DNA of 47,822 bases from Humibacillus sp. (GTDB lineage Bacteria; Actinomycetota; Actinomycetes; Actinomycetales; Dermatophilaceae), in NCBI GenBank assembly GCA_030452985.1, contig JAKDLG010000020.1, positions 1 through 47,822 of the forward strand, written 5' to 3'. A program made the position numbers and the translations under genes. Position 1 is the stretch's first letter, and each line of letters starts with the position of its first letter. The notes below the pieces were generated by a model. It was given only the letters and a program-made list of their open reading frames with translations, was not told where the DNA came from and searched no databases. Shown one piece after another: positions 28,066-36,303 of the stretch.

Positions 28066-29583
28066 TCAGGCTCCGACGTCTCGAGGCATGGCAAGGTACC
28101 TGACGTCGAGGAACTCCTCGATTCCGAGGCGACCTCCCTCGCGACCGAGGCCCGAGCTCTTGATCCCGCCGAAGGGGGCGGCCGGGTTCGACACGAGGCC
28201 GGTGTTGACCCCGAGCATGCCGACCTCGATGGCCTCGTTCATCCGGAAGGCCCGGTCGACGTCTTTGGTGAACACGTAGCCCACCAGGCCCCAGGGGGTG
28301 TCGTTGGCCAGAGCCACCACCTCGGCCTCGGACTCGAACGGGATGATCGGCGCCACGGGTCCGAAGATCTCCTGGCTCATCAGGTCAGACGCAGGGTCGA
28401 CGTCGGCGAGCACCGTCGGCGGGTAGAAGTAGCCGGCGCCCGGTACGGCCGCGCCGCCACAGACCACGCGAGCGCCGCGGCGCACGGCGTCGGCGACGAG
28501 GGCCTCGACCTTCGACAACGCTTTCGGCTCCACGAGCGGGCCGATGTCGGTGCCCTCCTGCAGGCCGTCGCCGACCCGGAGCGCGCTCATCCGGTCTGAG
28601 AGTCGGTTCGCGAACTCACCGGCGACGCTGTGGTGCACGAACATCCGGTTCGCCGCCGTGCACGCCTCGCCCATGTTGCGCAGCTTGGCCACCATCGCAC
28701 CCTCGACTGCGAGGTCGAGGTCGGCATCGGCAAAGACGATGAACGGCGCGTTGCCGCCCAGCTCCATCGACGAGCGCATGACGTGCTCGGCCGCCTGTTC
28801 GAGCAGGGTCACCCCGACCGCGGTCGATCCGGTGAAGGAGACCTTGCGGGCGAGCCCGCTGCTCATCCACGGTTCGACCACCGACCCCGGGTCTGAGGTG
28901 CACACGACGTTCAGCACGCCGTCGGGCAGCCCTGCCTCACGGAGGATCTCGACCAGCGCGAACGAGGTCAGCGGGGTCAGGTTGGCCGGCTTGAAGACCA
29001 TCGTGCACCCGGCGGCGATGGCCGGGCCGATCTTGCGGGTTCCCATGGCCAGGGGAAAGTTCCACGGGGTGACCAGCACACAGGGTCCCACCGGCGCCTT
29101 CGTGACGATGATCCGCGTCTTGCCGTCGCCTGACACGGTGGCGTCGCCGCCGATGCGTACGGCCTCCTCCGAGAACCATCGAAAGAACTCCGCCGCGTAG
29201 GCCACCTCACCCCTGGCCTCGGCGAACGGCTTGCCCATCTCACTCGTCATGATCACGGCCAGGTCGTCCTGGCGCTGCATGACCAGCTCGTAGGCGCGCC
29301 GAAGAATCTCGCTGCGCACGCGTGGCGGCGTCCTGCCCCACGAGGCCTGCGTGCGAGCCGCCACCTCGATGGCGCGACGCGCATCCTCGGGCCCACCGTC
29401 GGCGATCGAGGCGATGGTCTCGCCGGTGGCGGGATTGACTACGTCACAGCGCTTTCCGGATGCCGCCCCCGACCATTTGCCGTCGATGAACACCCCGGTC
29501 GGAACCGCGGCGATGAGCTGCTCGGCGCGCGAACTCATGATGGTATCGGTCTTGCTGGTGTCGGACATGGCGGTGTGCGTCAT
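28066..29583 (-). CDS. aldehyde dehydrogenase, succinate-semialdehyde dehydrogenase (GabD)-like
   Basis: A 505-residue NAD(P)-dependent aldehyde dehydrogenase. It has VTPWNFPLAMGTRKIGPAIA, FTGSTAVGVTLL, the general-base Glu in MELGGNAPFIVF and the nucleophile in MGEACTAANR (Cys308), with a FEIFGPVAP-type region (SQEIFGPVAPI). The sequence is closest to GabD-type enzymes; DoeC of ectoine breakdown, which oxidises aspartate semialdehyde, belongs to the same group. AAAGGA precedes the ATG at 29583, which overlaps the stop of the FAD oxidase by four bases (ATGA). It would finish the carbon skeleton after the class III aminotransferase. Confidence 0.92.
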   Translation of the reverse strand: MTHTAMSDTSKTDTIMSSRAEQLIAAVPTGVFIDGKWSGAASGKRCDVVNPATGETIASIADGGPEDARRAIEVAARTQASWGRTPPRVRSEILRRAYELVMQRQDDLAVIMTSEMGKPFAEARGEVAYAAEFFRWFSEEAVRIGGDATVSGDGKTRIIVTKAPVGPCVLVTPWNFPLAMGTRKIGPAIAAGCTMVFKPANLTPLTSFALVEILREAGLPDGVLNVVCTSDPGSVVEPWMSSGLARKVSFTGSTAVGVTLLEQAAEHVMRSSMELGGNAPFIVFADADLDLAVEGAMVAKLRNMGEACTAANRMFVHHSVAGEFANRLSDRMSALRVGDGLQEGTDIGPLVEPKALSKVEALVADAVRRGARVVCGGAAVPGAGYFYPPTVLADVDPASDLMSQEIFGPVAPIIPFESEAEVVALANDTPWGLVGYVFTKDVDRAFRMNEAIEVGMLGVNTGLVSNPAAPFGGIKSSGLGREGGRLGIEEFLDVRYLAMPRDVGA

Positions 29584-32570
29584 GAGGGGTCCTTTCTCGG
29601 GTCGATGAGCTGGGCCAGGTGTAGCGAGCCGCGCTCGGCGGCGAGGTGGTCGACCTGCATCGCGCAGGAGAAGCCGTCAGTGAGCACCGGGACGCTGGCC
29701 TCGGTGGTGCCGGTGCTGCCGGTGGTGCCGGTGGTACCAGTGGTGCCGGTGGCGCGAATGGCCGGTAGCAGGCCCTGTTCGGCCACTGCGACCGAGAGGT
29801 CGTAGTGCTCGGCCTCGAAGCCGAAGTTGCCTGCCACGCCACAGCATCCGGTCGCTTCGACCGGTTCGATACCCACTGCGCGCAGCACCTTGGTCTGCAC
29901 GGAGGTGCCGAAGGCCGCGTACTCGTGGCAGTGGGTCTGAACGACGGCCTGGGCCGGTACGGGGCGACCGGGCGCGGCGAGGCGGCCCGCACCGGCCAAC
30001 CCGGCCGAGTACGCCGCGAAGCTGTGCACCCGGGCCGCGACCCGCTGCGCCTTCGCCGAGGTGACCAGCCGGGGCAGGTCGTGTCGCAGGGCCGCCGCGC
30101 AGCTCGGTTCGGGCACGACGATGGGCCGGTCGGTGCCGTCGTCGAGCACCTCGGCCGCCTGGGTGAGGCGCGAGGTGGCGGCGTCGAGCTGACCGGTGGA
30201 GATATACGTGAGCCCGCAGCATGCGTCCTCGGTGCACTCTACCGACTCCGCTGCGCCGACGATGACCGCTGTGACGGCCCCGGCCACCTCGGGTCGGAAG
30301 GCCTTGGTGAAGGTGTCGGCGAACACGAGCACGCTGCCGCTGCCCGAGCCGGGCCGAGCGGCACCGGCGCGCGCCATCGACCTCGCCCACGCGTCGCGCG
30401 GGGCAAGCGGGGGCAGCGACCGTTCGGCGGTCAGGCCCGCGGCCTTCATGCCGACCCGGGTCAATCCTGAAGCCATGAGCCGGTTGGCCAGCCCTGGCAC
30501 GGTACGGGCGAGGCCGAGCCATTGCGGCAGCCGACCGAGCGCGTAGTGCGACCGGGGGCGCAACCGGCCCTGGTAGTGGTGGTGCAGAAACTCCGACTTC
30601 AGGGTCGCCATGTCGACGCCCGTGGGGCAGTCGGTCGAGCAGGCCTTGCACGACAGACAGAGGTCGAGGGCCTCGGCCACCTCGGGGCTCTGCCAGCCGG
30701 CCGCAACCGTCGGGGCAGAGCGAACCATCTCCTGCAGCACTCGGGCCCGGCCGCGCGTGGAGTCCTTCTCGTCGCGGGTGGCGCGGTAGCTCGGGCACAT
30801 CACCCCACCGCTGCTCGTGCGGCACTTGCCGACGCCGATGCAGGCCTGCACCGCGTGCACGAGCCCGTTCTGGTCGGGGGGAGCGCTCAGCTCGAAGGCG
30901 GTACGCCACTGCCTGTCCGGCACCCCTACAAGCGCGAGGTCGTCGGTGAGCGGTGCCGGGTGGGCGAGGGCCGCGCACGAAAGCAGGCCGTCCGGATCCC
31001 AGGCCTGCTGGTAGGCGACGAAGGCCCCGAGCATCTCCGCTGAGTACATGAGGGGCAGCAGCTCGCTGCGGGCGCGCCCGTCGCCGTGCTCACCCGAGAT
31101 CGACCCTCCGTGGCTCACCACCAGCTCGGCAGCCTCGCGCATGAAGCGTTCGAACACGTCCCGGCCCTGCGGGCTGCGCAGGTCGAAAGTGATGCGGATG
31201 TGCATGCAACCGGCCCCGAAGTGGCCGTACATCACTCCGTCGAGGCCGTGCTCGGCGAGCAGCACGCGAAGGTCAGCGAGGTAGTCGGCCAGCTTCTCGG
31301 GGGCGACGGCTGAGTCCTCCCAGCCCGGCCACGACTCCGGGGAGGTATCGCTGCCGTCCTCGGGCGCGAGCCGTGACGACAGGCCGGCGCCGTCTTCACG
31401 CACCCGCCACAGCATCGCCCGTTCGTCGGGGTCGGTGACCACCAGGGAGCCGACGGCTCGGCCGGTGCTCGTCAGCTCGGCGGTGAGGGCGTGCGCGCGG
31501 TCCAGCACCTTCGGCCGGTGCTGGCCGTCGAGCTCGACGAACAGCCAGGCCCGGCCTTCGGGCAGCCCGGCGACCGAGTCAGTGCCGCGGCGCCAGCGCA
31601 TCGTCGCGACGATCTTCTCGTCGATGCCCTCGATGGCGGCAGGGTCGGCGGTGAGCAGGTGAGGCACGTCGCGGGCCGCCTCGACCACGTCGTCGTAGCC
31701 CAGCACGACGAGCACGCGCTGGGCGGGCCGGGCCACGACTCGCATGCGCGCCCCGACCACGATCGCGCAGCTTCCTTCGCTGCCCACCAGGGAGCGGGCG
31801 ATGTCGAAGCCGTTCTCGGGCAGCAGGTGGTTCAGGTGGTAGCCGCTGACCTGCCGGGGGATGCGGCCGAGCTCGGTGCGCAGCGCCTCCAGGTGTCGGT
31901 CGCGAAGCATCGCCAGCTGGTCGGTCAGCTCAGCCGCGCGACGGGCGCTGGGCGCATCATCCGGCTCGGTGGCACGCAGGCCGCCAAGGTAGGCGGTGAG
32001 CAGCGATCCGTCGGTCGTGACGATATCGAGCTCGACGACGTGGTCGCTGGTGCGGCCGTAGCGAACCGAGTGGTTGCCGCAGGCGTCGTTACCGATGGCC
32101 CCGCCGACCGTCGCCCGGGTGCGGCTCGACGGGTCGGGCGCAAACGTCATCCGCCCGTCGGTGTGCGCCTCGACGTGTCGGCTCAGCTCTGACAGCACCA
32201 CTCCGGGGTCGACGTCGACGGTGCCCGCCTCCTCGTCGATGGCGCGCACCCGACACAGCTGCCGAGAGAGGTCCATGACCACACCCGGGCCGATCGCGTT
32301 GCCCGCCATCGAGGTCCCCCCGCCGCGGGCCACCAGCGGAACCTGATGGTCTCGGCACACACCGTTCACGGCGCGAACCTGTGCCGGTGAGCGGGGAAAG
32401 GTGACGGCGTGCGGGCGCACCCGGTAGTTCGAGGCGTCGTACGAGTACTCATCGAGGCGACGAGGCGAGGTGTCGACCTCCACCTCGGTGGCCTGCAGGT
32501 CATCGGCCAGCCGAGCCCGGTCAAGGGCCGGGGTGGACCTCGACGTCAACGGGGCGATCACCTGGGTCAC
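29580..32570 (-). CDS. FAD and Fe-S D-2-hydroxyacid oxidase/dehydrogenase (YdiJ-like fusion)
   Basis: A 996-residue fusion. The N-terminal half has the PCMH-type FAD-binding domain (VPLVARGGGTSMAGNAIG, VGGAIGNDACGNHSVRYGRTSDHV) and an FAD-oxidase C-terminal domain (GHFGAGCMHIRI, SISGEHGDGRAR). Next comes a ferredoxin-like part with two clusters (CIGVGKCRTSSGGVMCPSYR and CLSCKACSTDCPTGVD), then two CCG domains (TEDACCGLTYIS; ATGCCGVAGNFGF). Such enzymes oxidise D-lactate, D-2-hydroxyglutarate and similar acids and pass electrons to quinone or a carrier. A Gly/Thr-rich insert near residues 938-957 is encoded by 9-bp repeats. It follows the class III aminotransferase by 27 bases. Confidence 0.9.
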   Translation of the reverse strand: MTQVIAPLTSRSTPALDRARLADDLQATEVEVDTSPRRLDEYSYDASNYRVRPHAVTFPRSPAQVRAVNGVCRDHQVPLVARGGGTSMAGNAIGPGVVMDLSRQLCRVRAIDEEAGTVDVDPGVVLSELSRHVEAHTDGRMTFAPDPSSRTRATVGGAIGNDACGNHSVRYGRTSDHVVELDIVTTDGSLLTAYLGGLRATEPDDAPSARRAAELTDQLAMLRDRHLEALRTELGRIPRQVSGYHLNHLLPENGFDIARSLVGSEGSCAIVVGARMRVVARPAQRVLVVLGYDDVVEAARDVPHLLTADPAAIEGIDEKIVATMRWRRGTDSVAGLPEGRAWLFVELDGQHRPKVLDRAHALTAELTSTGRAVGSLVVTDPDERAMLWRVREDGAGLSSRLAPEDGSDTSPESWPGWEDSAVAPEKLADYLADLRVLLAEHGLDGVMYGHFGAGCMHIRITFDLRSPQGRDVFERFMREAAELVVSHGGSISGEHGDGRARSELLPLMYSAEMLGAFVAYQQAWDPDGLLSCAALAHPAPLTDDLALVGVPDRQWRTAFELSAPPDQNGLVHAVQACIGVGKCRTSSGGVMCPSYRATRDEKDSTRGRARVLQEMVRSAPTVAAGWQSPEVAEALDLCLSCKACSTDCPTGVDMATLKSEFLHHHYQGRLRPRSHYALGRLPQWLGLARTVPGLANRLMASGLTRVGMKAAGLTAERSLPPLAPRDAWARSMARAGAARPGSGSGSVLVFADTFTKAFRPEVAGAVTAVIVGAAESVECTEDACCGLTYISTGQLDAATSRLTQAAEVLDDGTDRPIVVPEPSCAAALRHDLPRLVTSAKAQRVAARVHSFAAYSAGLAGAGRLAAPGRPVPAQAVVQTHCHEYAAFGTSVQTKVLRAVGIEPVEATGCCGVAGNFGFEAEHYDLSVAVAEQGLLPAIRATGTTGTTGTTGSTGTTEASVPVLTDGFSCAMQVDHLAAERGSLHLAQLIDPRKDPS
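29703..29754. repeat. 9-bp in-frame minisatellite inside the FAD oxidase gene
   Basis: About five copies of a 9-bp unit (GGTGCCGGT and close variants) in direct order. On the coding strand they give Gly-Thr-Thr repeats between the last CCG motif and the C-terminus. The period is a multiple of three, so copy-number change would not break the frame. Confidence 0.8.
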
Positions 32571-32597
32571 CGGTTCGAGTCTGCCTCAGGCCGGTCG

Positions 32598-33857
32598 TCA
32601 GTCACGCCCGGCCACCTCGCTGAGCGCGGCGGCGAAACGCTCGAGGCCGGTGTCGATCTCGGACTCGCTGACCACCAACGCAGGGATGAGCCGGACGACG
32701 TTGCCGAGCGGGCCACAGGTCAGGGTGAGCAGGCCCTGTCGGGTGGTCGCCTGCTGCACCGCAAGGGCAGTTGCGGCATCCGGCTTGCCGTCGGCGCCGG
32801 TGAACTCGATGCCGAGCATGAGCCCGTTGCCACGAACGTCGCCGATGACGCCGTGGTCGGTCTGGATCTTCTCCAGGCCCGCCGTCAACTGCACCCCGCG
32901 TTGGCGCGAGTTCTCGACCAGCGACTCCTCCTCGAAGACGTCGAGGGTGGCGCAGGCGGCTGCGGCGGCCACGGCGTTGCCGCCGTAGGTACCGCCTTGT
33001 GACCCGGGCCAGCCCTGCTCCATGAGTGCGGTACTTGCCGCCATGGCGCTGATCGGGAAACCCGAGGCGATGCCCTTGGCGGTGACCAGGATGTCAGGCG
33101 TGATGGAACTGTGCTGGTACCCCCAGAACTTGCCGGTGCGACCGCACCCGGCCTGCACCTCGTCGAGGATGAGCAGGATGCCGTGCCGGTCGGCCCGCTC
33201 GCGCAGCCCCTCGAGGAAGGCCGGTGGGGTGGGGAGGTACCCGCCGTCACCGAGCGCAGGCTCGATGAGAAAGGCAGCCGTGTCGTTCGGCGCGGTACGG
33301 GTCGCGAACAGGTAGTCGAGCTCCTGCAGGCAGAAGTCGACGGCGGTCGCGATGTCCCAGCCGTAGCGGTAGGCGTAGGGGAAGGGCGCCATGTGCACCC
33401 CGCCCATGAGCGGCGAGAACCCCGCCGAGAACCGGGTACCCGCCGTGGTCAGGGTCGCGGCGGCCACGGTGCGGCCGTGGAACCCACCCTGGAACACGAC
33501 GATGTTGGGCCGCCCCGTCGCCATGCGGGCCAACCGCACCGAGGCCTCAACCGCCTCGGACCCGGAGTTCGCGTAGAAGACAGAGTCGAGACCGGAGGGC
33601 AACACCTCCCCGAGCTTCTCGGTCAGCTGGAGCAGCGGCTGGTGCATGACGGTCGTGTACTGCGCATGGATGATCTTGCCGGTCTGCTCGCGAGCCGCCT
33701 CGACCACCTTGGGGTGACAGTGGCCCGTACTGGTCACCCCGATGCCGGTGGTGAAGTCGAGGTAGTCCTGACCGTCGGTTCCGTGAATCCAGCATCCGGA
33801 GGCCCGGTCGACGACGACGGGGGTGGCGGTCTTGAGCAGGGGCGAGAGGGAGGCCAT
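32598..33857 (-). CDS. class III aminotransferase (GabT/DoeD-like)
   Basis: A 419-residue omega-amino acid transaminase. It shows DFTTGIGVTSTGHCHPKVV, YANSGSEAVEASVRLAR, QGGFHGRT, the cofactor region LILDEVQAGCGRTGKFWGY and the PLP-binding Lys in VTAKGIASGFPISA. Known relatives use GABA, ornithine or 2,4-diaminobutyrate, and with the adjacent semialdehyde dehydrogenase a GabT-GabD or DoeD-DoeC step is likely. It is the first gene of the long minus-strand operon. AGGA precedes the ATG at 33857. Upstream, TTGACA (in operator D) and CAGGAT are 18 bp apart; CAGGAT is six bases before the ATG, so a leaderless message is also possible. Confidence 0.9.
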   Translation of the reverse strand: MASLSPLLKTATPVVVDRASGCWIHGTDGQDYLDFTTGIGVTSTGHCHPKVVEAAREQTGKIIHAQYTTVMHQPLLQLTEKLGEVLPSGLDSVFYANSGSEAVEASVRLARMATGRPNIVVFQGGFHGRTVAAATLTTAGTRFSAGFSPLMGGVHMAPFPYAYRYGWDIATAVDFCLQELDYLFATRTAPNDTAAFLIEPALGDGGYLPTPPAFLEGLRERADRHGILLILDEVQAGCGRTGKFWGYQHSSITPDILVTAKGIASGFPISAMAASTALMEQGWPGSQGGTYGGNAVAAAAACATLDVFEEESLVENSRQRGVQLTAGLEKIQTDHGVIGDVRGNGLMLGIEFTGADGKPDAATALAVQQATTRQGLLTLTCGPLGNVVRLIPALVVSESEIDTGLERFAAALSEVAGRD

Positions 33858-33884
33858 GGCCCGATCCTGCCGGGCTAGATTGCA

Positions 33885-33898
33885 GATTGTCAACAATC
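33885..33898. promoter_or_regulatory. GntR-type operator, site D (operon / D-2-hydroxyacid dehydrogenase divergent promoter)
   Basis: GATTGTCAACAATC, identical to site B. Plus strand: TTGTCA (33887-33892), 17 bp, TAACCT (33910-33915), then the GTGTG start region. Minus strand: TTGACA (33888-33893, complement), 18 bp, CAGGAT (33864-33869, complement). Both -35 elements lie within the palindrome. Confidence 0.88.
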
Positions 33899-33923
33899 GC
33901 CCGCTTCGGTAACCTGCTGCCGT

Positions 33924-34964
33924 GTGCACCCTTCAGAGCGCGTCCTCGAAGACACCCGCCACGGGCCACGGTCGTACGTCGTCATGACACGCCGTCACCG
34001 GCCCCGCCTGGTCGTCCTCACCGCCACCGACACCCCTCCTCCAGCGAACCTCGAGACCCTCCATGAGCTCGCCGACGTGACCGTGGCTGACGCCGGTGGG
34101 CTGGCCGAAGCGCTGCCGGGGGCCGAGGTGCTCTTCCTGTGGGACTTCTTCTCCGAGGCGCTGCAGGAGCACTGGGATGCCGCAGACGTGCTGGAATGGG
34201 TGCACGTCGCCGCTGCCGGAGTCGACAAGCTGCGCTTTCCGCAGCTCGTCGACTCCGGCGTCATCGTGACCAACTCCTCGGGCGTGTTCGACCGCCCGAT
34301 CGCCGAGTTCGTGCTGGCCGCGATCCTCGCTCACGACAAGCAGTTCCTGCGCAGCCGAGATCTTCAACGTGAGCACCGGTGGAAGCACCGCGAGCTCACC
34401 CGCACCACCGGTAGCAAGGCCTTGGTGGTCGGCACCGGCGGCATCGGCCGCGAGACTGCGCGACTGCTGCGGGCGGTCGGCCTGGCCGTACGCGGTGTCG
34501 GTCGAGTGGCCCGTGCCGAGGACCCCGACTTCGGCGACGTCGTCGCCAGTGACCAGCTGGCGGCAGCGGTCGGTTGGGCCGACCACGTCGTGCTCGCTGC
34601 GCCGCTGACGGAGCTGACGCGGCGGATGGTCGACGAGGATGTCCTTCGCGCCATGCGGTCCACGGCGCACCTGGTCAACGTCGGCCGAGGGGCGCTCGTC
34701 GACCAGGACGCGGTCGTGGCCGCCTTGCGAGATGGCCGCATCGCCGCCGCGACCCTCGATGTCTTCGCGACCGAGCCGCTACCGCCTGAACACGAGCTGT
34801 GGCAGCTCGACAATGTCGCGCTGTCCGCGCACATGTGCGGTGACGTCGTCGGCTGGCGTGATGAGCTTGCCGCAGCTTTCGAAGACAACCTGCGCCGGTT
34901 CATGGCCGCGGAGCGGCTGTCCAGCCAGGTGGACCTGGTGAAGGGTTATGCGCCGACGTCGTAG
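33924..34964 (+). CDS. D-isomer-specific 2-hydroxyacid dehydrogenase
   Basis: The protein has 346 residues from the GTG at 33924, or 326 from the ATG at 33984 where family similarity begins (RLVVLTA). It has the NAD-binding GTGGIGRETARLL, the Arg motif VNVGRGALVDQ, the Glu in DVFATEPLPPEHELW and the catalytic His in ALSAHMCGD. It would interconvert a D-2-hydroxy acid and a keto acid, a natural partner for the D-2-hydroxyacid oxidase in the divergent operon. TAACCT lies 6-8 bases before GTGTG, so the message may be leaderless. If the GTG at 33922 is used, it gives a 21-codon frame ending at 33987 whose stop overlaps the ATG at 33984, a possible coupled start. Confidence 0.85.
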   Translation: MHPSERVLEDTRHGPRSYVVMTRRHRPRLVVLTATDTPPPANLETLHELADVTVADAGGLAEALPGAEVLFLWDFFSEALQEHWDAADVLEWVHVAAAGVDKLRFPQLVDSGVIVTNSSGVFDRPIAEFVLAAILAHDKQFLRSRDLQREHRWKHRELTRTTGSKALVVGTGGIGRETARLLRAVGLAVRGVGRVARAEDPDFGDVVASDQLAAAVGWADHVVLAAPLTELTRRMVDEDVLRAMRSTAHLVNVGRGALVDQDAVVAALRDGRIAAATLDVFATEPLPPEHELWQLDNVALSAHMCGDVVGWRDELAAAFEDNLRRFMAAERLSSQVDLVKGYAPTS

Positions 34965-35004
34965 CGGTCCTCCCATGGCTGGGCCTCGCTATCGTCCGTG
35001 ACCG

Positions 35005-35421
35005 TCACGCGAGCTCGAAGTCGGCGAAGTCGAAGCCCGGGGAGACGAGGCAGCTCACCAGGGCGTCGCCGCCACCAGGAACGGTGCGCTGCCAGACCCC
35101 TGCGGGTACGAGCGCCTGCGCGAACTGACCGGTGGAGACGTCGCTTCCGACCACGAGGGCTTCGGCCCCGACGGGCGCCGGGTCGACGCCGCCGAGCTCG
35201 AGGGTGACGACACCGGAGTGGGCGAGCCAGAGCTCGGCGGAGGCCACCCGGTGCCAGGCCGAGCTCTCGCCGGCGAGCAGCAGAAAGTGGATCAGGGTCG
35301 CGGCCGGCCGAACCCGCCCGTCACTCAACGTGATCGACTCGCTCGAGGCCCAGGTCTGGCGGAACCACCCGCCTTCGGGGTGGGGTGCCAGGTCGAGCAG
35401 GTCAGCCAGGGCGGGGCGCAT
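35005..35421 (-). CDS. cupin-family protein (DUF985 / Cupin_5)
   Basis: A 138-residue single cupin. The family pattern is clear: LDLAPHPEGGWFRQTW at the start, IHFLLLAGESSAWHRVASAELWLAHSG in the middle and VPAGVWQRTV with LVSCLVSPGFDFADFELA at the end. His residues in the middle motif could bind a metal. No enzymatic activity is established for the family. It converges with the dehydrogenase gene ending at 34964 and is 30 bp upstream of the DUF1295 gene's 3' end on the same strand, though it looks independent. Confidence 0.88.
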   Translation of the reverse strand: MRPALADLLDLAPHPEGGWFRQTWASSESITLSDGRVRPAATLIHFLLLAGESSAWHRVASAELWLAHSGVVTLELGGVDPAPVGAEALVVGSDVSTGQFAQALVPAGVWQRTVPGGGDALVSCLVSPGFDFADFELA

Positions 35422-35451
35422 GAGCCCATCCTGCCGGGTGGCGCGGGTCGA

Positions 35452-36303
35452 TCAGCGCTTGGCCTTGGGAGCCCACGGGAAGAAGCCGCTCGTGCGTCGC
35501 ACGTAGTCGGCGTACTCGGGCCGGCGGTCGCCGATGTCCTTTTCCAGCAGCTTCTTTCCGGTGCCGGCGTAGAGGTTGGCGACCATCGCGACCGGTGAGA
35601 GCACGGTGAGCACGCCGGGCCAGGCGCTGGCCGCGACGAGGAAGAGCCCCGTCCACACGCTGGCGTCGCCGAAGTAGTTGGGGTGGCGGGTGTAGCGCCA
35701 GAGCCCGGTGTCGAGCACCTTGCCCCGGTTGCTCGCGTCGGCCCGGAACCGGCTCAGCTGCAGGTCGCCCACCGCCTCGAAGACGAACCCGACCGCCCAG
35801 ACGACGACACCGAGCCAGAGCACGATGCCGAGACCACCGGTCACGAACATCGCGATCTGCGCCGGCAGCGAGACGAACCACATGATCAGGCCCTGGGGGA
35901 GGTAGATGTGCAGCAGGGCGTAGGCCGACGCGCTGCCGTCGGCTTTCTTCAGCATGGCTTCGTAGCGCGGGTCTTCGCCCTGGCCGCGAGAACGCTTGAG
36001 GATGTGCAGGGCCAGTCGCACGCCCCAGATGGCGGTCAGCACCGCCGCGAGCCAGCGGCGCAGCGGGTCGCCCGAGCCCCCGGATGCGGCGAAAGCCGTG
36101 AGGGCGATCGCGACGAACCCCAGGCCCCAGGCCACGTCGACGACGGAGTGCTTGCCGACCCGCAGGGCCGTGGCGAACGCGATGCCGAGAACCACGACGA
36201 CGGCCAGGGCGGTGAGAGGCAGGGTGCGCACGAAGCCGCCCCCGTCGAAACCCGGAACGGAGGGAGACACGACGGAAGAGAGGGCTCCGAGTGCGTTCAC
36301 CAT
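35452..36303 (-). CDS. DUF1295 membrane protein (steroid 5-alpha-reductase-like)
   Basis: A 283-residue protein with about seven membrane helices. It has SVVDVAWGLGFV near the start and the C-terminal signature LWRYTRHPNYFGD with PEYADYVRRTSGFFPW, common to DUF1295 and related isoprenylcysteine methyltransferase/steroid reductase-like proteins. The start at 36303 overlaps the stop of the fatty-acid methyltransferase gene by seven bases, so translation is coupled. The pairing suggests it acts on the same lipid, perhaps reducing a methylene intermediate to a methyl branch; that is inference. Confidence 0.82.
   Translation of the reverse strand: MVNALGALSSVVSPSVPGFDGGGFVRTLPLTALAVVVVLGIAFATALRVGKHSVVDVAWGLGFVAIALTAFAASGGSGDPLRRWLAAVLTAIWGVRLALHILKRSRGQGEDPRYEAMLKKADGSASAYALLHIYLPQGLIMWFVSLPAQIAMFVTGGLGIVLWLGVVVWAVGFVFEAVGDLQLSRFRADASNRGKVLDTGLWRYTRHPNYFGDASVWTGLFLVAASAWPGVLTVLSPVAMVANLYAGTGKKLLEKDIGDRRPEYADYVRRTSGFFPWAPKAKR

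Noticed and set aside
26980..28599. Long plus-strand frame over the M24 and dehydrogenase genes
   Set aside because: Shadow; no motif, Gly/Arg/Val/His-rich.
32570..32590. tRNA-like T-arm sequence GGTTCGAGTC
   Set aside because: No acceptor stem, D-arm or anticodon arm around it; it lies at the start of the FAD oxidase gene.
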